Assembly (NCBI GenBank): GCA_030180135.1 | Contig: CM058232.1 | Span: forward strand, 94,724,630 to 94,788,629 | DNA length: 64,000 nt | From: Orychophragmus violaceus | Taxonomy: Eukaryota > Streptophyta > Magnoliopsida > Brassicales > Brassicaceae | Direction of reading: 5' to 3' | Shown: piece after piece, positions 56,922-64,000 of the stretch | Position numbering within the stretch: position 1 is the first letter of the stretch | Layout of the letters: each line of letters starts with the position of its first letter | Made by a program: the position numbers and the translations under genes | The notes under the pieces: generated by a model | Seen by the model: only the letters and a program-made list of their open reading frames with translations | What the model was told of the DNA's origin: nothing | Databases searched by the model: none

Positions 56922-59900
56922 ATGGAGGAAGAAAATCAGAGTAAATACCCGCAGCGTTTGTTTCAAGACGGCAATTATCCTACTCTGCCGCGAAGTCTGA
57001 ATCACGGCAGTAGCTTAGAGCAGTTGCGAGCAGCGAGAAAACTACTTGGTGAAGATGCATGGAAGGATATGATGGAGTCTAAACTTGGGTGTGTTGATAA
57101 GCTAGCTGAGAAGAAATTCATTTTCTGCAGGAGCACGCTTTTCTACTTTCTTACACGGCAGTTGGATATTAAGAAACAAATGGAAATGTGGAGTTTGATT
57201 GGCGATGATCCTCTGAGGTTTCACTCTACGAGTTTGCTAAGATAACCGGTCTTGACTGCGATCAATATGGTGAGGATGGTGGAGTTGATCTCGATCACAC
57301 GTTGTTATGGGCTAAAATTGGCCATGGACCACATTGGACTGACATGCTACGGGTGTTGAAAATCTGCGGTGGCTGGACACCAACTGAGAGGATGAGTGTT
57401 GGTTTCTTATGCCTCCTCCATGTTGGAGTTTTTGGATTTCAAAGAGGTTGTAGGATCGAGTTGAAGTACGCGAAGAAGGCCTTAGATAAGAAAGTTTTTA
57501 ATAGTTTCCAGTGGGGCCGGCTTGCATTTGATGTTTTGATCTCATCCATCAGAAAAACAAACCTTGCTGCATCCTCGGTTACACTAAATGGAATTGTTCA
57601 CGCGGTTAATGTTTGGGCTTATGAATCATATCCGAAGTTGGGAGAAATGCATGGTGGTAGAAAGATTGATGATGTGCTTCCTATACTTCGGTGGGGTGGA
57701 TCACGCGCTCATTACGATGTTGATGATGTGATTTTAGCAGCTAAAAGTGAAAACTATGAGGTACATCTTGATTTTTAACATATCGTTTGGTGTTTACATT
57801 CTCTGGAGTTGTTTTTAGTTTGCGGATTTTTCTTATGTTCTACACGGATTTAATTATTGTGTTGTTTGCATATTAGTATGCTTGGGTTGTTCTAGCAATG
57901 AATATGCATTTTCAGGTTCGCAATATGGTAATGAAACGGATGGAAGAGATTTATCCTAAATGGGCGGATGAAGCTGATGACGAGAGAGTGGATACACTGC
58001 TACAAGACATCATCAACAAGAGATTGCAGAATAAGGAGTGGAATTGGGAATGGCATGGAAGAGTTTTAGATGGTAAGAAACACAAAAACCCGGGTAAGAA
58101 GAAGCGTGTTAGTTGTGAGCAGGATCCGGAAGACGAGAACGCGGGAACAATTGGTAAGAAAAATAAGAAGGTGAATGTGAAGGCTTGTTGTGAGCACGGT
58201 GGTGAGACGAGTGGCAATGCCGAAGTTGTTAACCTTCTGAAGTCTGTGTTTGAGAAACTGGGTGAGATGGACAGCCACAATCGACAGCAGTTTTCAGCAA
58301 TAGGTACAAGGTTCGTAGAAGTTGAGGACCAAATGGGTCTAATAAAAGGAGCTATATGTAGCTTGCAAAATGATGTCAAGGCTGAAGGAAAGAAACCAGT
58401 AATCCAGGAAGAAGTAGTGGAAGATATAAGTCATTCCAAAAATATGGTAATATTCGAACTCCCAACTTCTTGCGGTTTTTTTTTGCTATATTTCCTTTTG
58501 TTGCGGATTTACTTTGGGATTGCGGACTTATTTGTTAAGTGTGCTTCTGTAGAAGCAGACTGGAGATGATGTACATGGAGACAATGATGTTGAAAACAGT
58601 ACACAAGACACTCCAGTAAGTAAAGTTTAATAGTTCGTGATGAACTATCTTGTTAATACTTTCTTTCAACAGTACACCTGACATTGATGTCTTTTTATGT
58701 AGGTTCCTACTGATTTAAATGGAGAAAAGGACAGGAAAGACAGTGCATCTGAAAACCTGGTACGAGAATGCTGTGTTTCTTTTATCTGAGTTTATAGTGT
58801 GTTAATTTCTGTTGATATGTTTCTACTGATTGTAGTCATGGTTAGAGAGACCTAGTCAATTGAAAAAGAAGACAAAAGTGAAGAAGGAAAACAAACCAGC
58901 TGTTGGGAAAAAGACTGGACATTCAGAGAAATTAGTCAAGGTTAAAGTTGAGCCAGCACAGAAGTTTGTGACACCGAAGAACAAGGGAAAGCGGAAGAAA
59001 AAAGGTGTGAAACTTGTAGTTGAAGATGTAGGGGATGAGGATAACACAGAATTCGGAGATCATTTGGACAAGCTAGCCGCATAGCTACACATAAAAAAAG
59101 GAGATGCAGACTGGGCGGATCAAACTCTTGGCTCAGTCACAACTTGAACCGTATATCCCAAGCTCAGTCGTGAAGAGGATCATGTCGACCAAGGCAGCAT
59201 TTGGAAAATTCCCAAGCGACTACGCGTATGATCCATTTGAAAAAGTGGAAGAGAGGAAACTTCAGAATCTAAGAGACTTCATACAACAGGATGAGTAAGT
59301 ATATGACTTTACTTGTGCACTTCTTTTTTGGGTCAGTACTTAAAATAGAACATGTGTTTTCAACACTTTTTGAAAGGGAGGAGCCAATTAGCACATTCAA
59401 CCCGGAAGTAAACTTCTACAAAAGGCTAATGACGAAGAAGGAAGATTGGACAGAAGTGGAATATGGTTGGTTAGGCGACCAGGTAACCTCTTTGTCCTTG
59501 TTGCGGATTTATTTTGTCTTAATTTGAGTTTAAAATTCCTTGTTGCGGATCTATTTGTTGCTTAATGACATTCTACTAAATTGCAGTATATTACGGGAGC
59601 CATGCGAATGTTTCGCAAGCGCTTGCTACAGGACGAAAATCCTTACCGGACTGACCGTGTAGCTTTCATCGACCAAATGTTTATCAATTTTTGGTATCAG
59701 GAGACCAAGGAATTTGAGAAGAAGAAGGCGAAGTTCGTATTCAAGTCTGGCTACAAAGATGTGTACTCTGGTGTTTGTATCGGTGATTATAGCAGTTCTA
59801 ACAAGAGATGGATTGACGAAGTGGACTTTGTCTATTTTTGCCACAACTCCAACAACAGACATTGGGTGGCACGTGAGCTTGATTTGCCTAATAGGAAGAT

Positions 59901-60376
59901 TGACATCTACGAGGGCATCATCAGCGATGAGAGCGAGCAGTTGATTACTAAGCAGGTGAAGAAGTATGCAAAAATGCTACCATATTGGATCAAAACAGAG
60001 ACTGGAAAAGGTGATTATGATCCTTTATCATTTAATCAAATTTTTATTCTGTTATCTACTAGTTAATCATCTAGTTTCTTTACACTTGGTAGGTGATGGT
60101 GGCAAATGGAATTGGCATCCATTCAAAGTTAACTACATCAAGAACATACCACAAAATAACCAAGTGGGTGATTGTGGAGTTTATGCCCTGAAGTTCGTTG
60201 AGTGCCTTGCTCTTGGTGTACAGATGGCTGATCTGAGTGACGAGATCATTGGCGACATGCGTTTGAAGCTCGTAGCTGAAATATTTTATGAATGCCCAGA
60301 GAAGAAACAACAGATGTCTGACCCGGTCCGAGGTGTCGATATAGGCCATCAACCACGGCCTGCAACACAAGCTTGA
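56922..60376 (+). pseudogene. DUF1985/Ulp1 (C48) protease gene of a MULE
   Basis: Exons read as 56,922-57,760, 57,916-58,446, 58,559-58,615, 58,703-58,759, 58,836-59,294, 59,377-59,482, 59,587-60,010 and 60,093-60,376, nearly all with GT-AG borders. I start at ATG 56,922 because it follows an intron acceptor. The first exon carries DUF1985 (W-S-L-I-G-D-D-P-L-R-F). Lysine-rich linkers follow. The last two exons form a Ulp1-type cysteine protease with H (N-R-H-W-V), D (I-D-I-Y), Q and C (Q-V-G-D-C-G-V) all present. Such proteases cleave SUMO-like proteins. Breaks: a one-base deletion near 57,217-57,220 and a stop/frame change at about 59,082-59,110. The catalytic domain itself looks intact. Confidence 0.85.
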
Positions 60377-60605
60377 GCCTAGTCTCAATCTTATGCTTGT
60401 TTCACTTGGTTATGTTTCATTTTGAATGGTCTTTAGTGGGTACTTGATGTGTATTAGTGTCAGTCTGGTAAACATATTAACGTTATGTTGTGTTGACGAA
60501 TTTATATATTCGTTGCGGATTTATATTTTCGTTGCGGATTTATCTATTTGTTGCGGATTAAAATCGATTTTTTTGTCTATATTTCTCTACCAATTAAACT
60601 TAGAA

Positions 60606-61607
60606 ATAATTACATAACCCCAAAAACTTACATATCCTCAAACTAAAATCCTAAATGAACCCTAGATTTCCTAAACCCTAAACCCTATGTTGGAAATTTG
60701 ATAAAAAAATGTTTACATTATACAAATAAACTACTATAGGGCATAAACCCTAATCCAAAAACCCAAAAAACTTAAATAATAACCCTAAACACTATACCCT
60801 AAACCCTATACACAAAATAACTAAGACAAAAGTACAAGATAATAAATTAACCCTAGATTTCCTAGACAATAAACCAAAAAATTTACATATCCTCAAACTA
60901 AAATCTTAAATGAACCCTATATTTCCTAAACCCTATGTTGGAAATTTGACAAAAAAAGGTCTACATTATACAAATAAACTACTAAAGGGCATATACCCTA
61001 ATCCAAAAAACCCAAAAAATTTAAGTAATAACCCTAAACCCTATACACAAAATAACTAAGACAAAAGTACAAGATAATAAATTAACCCTAGATTTCCTAG
61101 ACAACAAACCAAAAAATGTACATATCCTCAAATTAAAATCTTAAATGAACCCTAGATTTCCTAAACCCTAAACCCAATGTTGGAAATTTGATTAAAAAAA
61201 GGTCTACATTATACAAATAAACTACTAAAGGGCATATATCCTAATCCAAAAAAACCCAAAAAACTTAAATAATAACCCTAAACCCTAAGCCCTAAACCCT
61301 ATACTCAAAATAACTAAGACAAAAGTACAAGATAATAAATTAACCCTAGATTTCCTAGACAACAAACCAAAAAATTTACATATCCTCAAACTAAAATCTT
61401 AAATGAACCCTAGATTTCCTAAACCCTAAACCCTATGTTGGAAATTTGATAAAAAGGTCTACAGTATACAAATAAACTACAATAAATAATTCCAATTATG
61501 ATTAAATATAACCAAGCCTTAAATGACGGCATAAACATAACTTCTTTAAGATTGCTTGTTTTGACATTTTTTTAATCCTAAACCCCTAAACTGAAAACCC
61601 TAAAATT
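60606..61607. repeat. Tandem AACCCTAA-rich repeat, about 235-258-bp units
   Basis: Four units start near 60,630, 60,884, 61,118 and 61,376 with ACATATCCTCAAACTAAAATC. Each contains CCTAAACCCTAAACCCTA (telomere-like), GTTGGAAATTTGAT and a CTACATTATACAAATAAACTA segment. It lies between the convergent Ulp1-type gene and the transposase. Confidence 0.9.
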
Positions 61608-61696
61608 TAAAATAAAAATTCGTTTCACTTGCACGTTTCCTCAAATGTTGAATAGAGTAAAAGATAACACCCAATTAAAAGAAAATTTAGAAATGT

Positions 61697-63590
61697 CTAT
61701 TTTGGATGACGCCCACAAGTACGATTGTTATGCCCACTTTGGTTGCACTTCAAGCAAATATGTATCTTCCTAGGACGTTTTTTGAACAAAGATTTCTCTA
61801 AAGCAGACTTGTATCGACTGTTCTTAGGTCTTCTAGGAGGCTGACGAGGTATAGGAGGTAGACATTGTTGTGTTGCAACGAGTTCAGGAACCGGCTGAGC
61901 TACATCTCTTGGCATTATAGACATAGCGTAAGCGTTGATAAGGTAGCTCTTAAAATAATACAAAGACGAAAGACCAAGCGCATTAATCTTCTTAGATACT
62001 CCAGCGGCGATAGCATGAACACAAGGTAATTGATGAACATCGAACCTTTTACATGAACATTGTCGTTCACGTACGTTGACAACATGTGAATGCCTTCCGT
62101 TAGTAACATGTACTTGATCAGCATCTATTTCCTGCACTGCCAACAGTCTAGCTGCAGTAACACGGGGCTGCAAGCAAACAATATTCAATACGCTTAGTTT
62201 TTGCAGATAACATTTGAAATTTATAACCACTAACCTATATCAGTTTTTCTGCACCATCCATCAACCTAGTACACATTTTTTCTGCCGCCCGCCTTCTATC
62301 GGAGAACCATCTTGTTAACATGGACCGAATGACATCTAAGAGCTTGGAAATTGGCAGAGTTCTCGCATCTGATAAGACCCTGTTGATCGACTCGGCTATA
62401 TTGGAAGTTAAAATATTGTATCTCTGACCTGGAAAGTGAGCACGACTCCACACCTTAACATCAGCTTTCTCGAGATAAGCATGGAGGCCCGGTTTGAGGT
62501 TTTGGATCTCATTGAATATGACATTAAAATCAGATATCCCATACGCGTTTGCTGCCTTCTTTACCAGCCGGAATGCGTCATCACCTTTAAATCGCACTAG
62601 TATGTTTTTGTACATATGAAATGTGCATATGCCTCTAGTAGCCAGTGGATAGACTTTTCCAATGGCTGTAGCTATCGATCTATGTCTGTCGGAAATGATG
62701 GATAGACCATCCTCGTCTGGAAATACACGGTTCAGTTGTCTGAAGAACCATTCCCATGATTCATCGTTCTCCGTGTCAACAACCGCAAATGCTACAGGGA
62801 ATATTTGGAAGTTACCATCTTGACATGTTGCGAGCAAGAGTGTCCCTTTATATCTCCCTTTCAGATATGTCCCATCAACAACAACCACTTTTCTCATGTA
62901 TTGTAAGCCATTGATACTTGCACCGAAAGAGATAAATGCGTACTTGAATCGGACTTCTTCGTCCACCGCTAGACGTGTAAAAGTTCCTGGATTAGCCTTT
63001 CTAATCAAGTACAAATACGAAGGAAGTTCTGCATATCCACTCTCGTGGCTACCATTAGCCAATAAACGTGCGTATGCAAGAGCCCGATGAGCTTTCCAGT
63101 AGTCAATCTGCCATATATTCAACTTATATTAAATATGTTATTCATATAAAAAATCCGCAGCAAGTCGTAATAACTAGAAACAAATCTGCAACAAACAAAT
63201 TATTAAAAAAACTGCAACCAGTATAAGGACATTAGAACATACCTTTATACCAAATTTGAAGTTCAACGCCACAGCAACATGATCTGGTATCACTTTTGGC
63301 CCAACACTACCAACCGAATCATAGTACATCTGCCCCAATATATTTTTCGTGGCTTGACGACTACGCGCACCTCGTTCTGTGACAGAGCAAGTATGATCTT
63401 TAATGTATACCTTGATATGAAAACAAGGCGAATCTCCAACTGTCCCGGCACGAACTCTCCATGTGCATCCTTCTACCCAGCATTGAACAATCAACAAGTC
63501 CGGCCTTGACTCTATACGGTTAAAGTCAAACTTTCTTGCTAGTGACAGAAGCTGCAACCTATTAACCAATTCAACTTTGCTATCATACCC
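61697..63590 (-). pseudogene. MuDR-type MULE transposase
   Basis: Exons: 63,590-63,243, 63,107-62,235 and 62,166-61,697. Exon 1 has the amino-terminal zinc-binding domain (C-W-V-E-G-C-T-W-R-V ... H-T-C). Exon 2 has the MULE catalytic domain with V-V-D-G-T-Y-L-K-G, I-S-D-R-H and A-E-S-I-N. Exon 3 has a SWIM zinc finger (C-S-C-K ... P-C-V-H-A) and a CCHC knuckle (C-L-K-C-N-Q-S-G-H). Breaks: TAG at 62,235-62,237 immediately before an intron donor (consistent with CAG to TAG), and loss of the amino terminus where the open frame meets the repeat junction at about 63,590. It cuts and pastes the MULE and converges on the Ulp1-type gene. Confidence 0.88.
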
Positions 63591-63591
63591 A

Positions 63592-64000
63592 AAAAAAGGT
63601 CTACATTATACAAATAAACTACTAAAGGGCATATATCCAAATCCAAAAAAACCCAAAAAACTTAAATAATAACCCTAAACCCTAAGCCCTAAACCCTATA
63701 CTCAAAATAACTAAGACAAAAGTACAAGATAATAAATTAACCCTAGATTTCCTAGACAACAAACCAAAAAATTTACATATCCTCAAACTAAAATCTTAAA
63801 TGAACCCTAGATTTCCTAAACCCTAAACCCTATGTTGGAAATTTGATAAAAAGGTCTACAGTATACAAATAAACTACAATAAATAATTCCAATTATGATT
63901 AAATATAACCAAGCCTTAAATGACGGCATAAACATAACTTCTTTAAGATTGCTTGTTTTGACATTTTTTTAATCCTAAACCCCTAAACTGAAAACCCTAA
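63592..64000. repeat. Second copy of the AACCCTAA-rich repeat
   Basis: It matches 61,195-61,603 with one difference (CTAATCC versus CAAATCC), offset 2,397 bp, and runs to the window end. It is probably one end of a larger tandem duplication. Confidence 0.92.

Noticed and set aside
60606..61607. True chromosome end
   Set aside because: The AACCCTAA units are degenerate, embedded in longer repeats and followed by a transposase gene.

Overview
The window is a block of plant heterochromatin, most likely pericentromeric DNA of a Brassicaceae species. The evidence is the element mix: Athila and Tat Ty3/gypsy elements, copia elements primed by initiator tRNA-Met, a MULE carrying a DUF1985/Ulp1 gene, and satellite rich in telomere-like AACCCTAA. 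I found no unambiguous host gene, rRNA, tRNA or CRISPR array. Almost everything is transposon, and most open frames carry breaks.

Left half (1-32,830): a four-level nest. A Tat-clade Ty3/gypsy element (plus strand, its 5' end outside the window) has gag-pol at 3-4,754, a spliced antisense gene at 31,844-29,572 and a probable 3' LTR at 32,352-32,830. Into its spacer jumped an outer Ty1/copia element (5,176-29,196, minus strand, target-site duplication AAGTA). Into the leader of that element jumped a second, younger copia of a sister subfamily (11,145-28,324, duplication GATCG). Into the left LTR of the second copia jumped an Athila-type Ty3/gypsy element (11,441-21,282, duplication TTTAG). LTR ends, primer-binding sites, polypurine tracts and all three duplications can be read directly.

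The most unusual signal is a roughly 50-bp foldback module made of two TCGATCG-cored half-sites facing each other, often bounded by TTTTCGC and GCGAAAA. It recurs in LTRs, leaders, coding linkers and 3' regions of all three nested elements, although copia and Athila are unrelated families. At 8,631-8,689 one module interrupts integrase sequence that is uninterrupted in the sister copia, so the module appears able to spread.

Right half (32,831-64,000): a 5'-truncated LINE (33.5-36.5 kb); a decayed MULE-like unit (DUF1985 gene fragment at 37.1-39.6 kb, transposase amino-terminal fragment at 43.2-43.8 kb) split by a 3.5-kb solo LTR (39,575-43,078, duplication TGTCA); a CACTA element (44,594-54,408) with a truncated TNP2-type transposase, a Transposase_24-type gene and an RPA1-like OB-fold gene; and a better preserved MULE in which a multi-exon DUF1985/Ulp1 protease gene (56,922-60,376, plus) converges on a MuDR-type transposase (63,590-61,697, minus). 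The transposase is flanked by near-identical copies of an AACCCTAA-rich repeat, suggesting a recent 2.4-kb tandem duplication that continues past the window.

Functionally, the retroelements encode capsid, protease, reverse transcriptase/RNase H and integrase for copy-and-paste transposition. The CACTA and MULE genes encode cut-and-paste transposases and accessory factors. Most copies look defective and would depend on intact relatives elsewhere.
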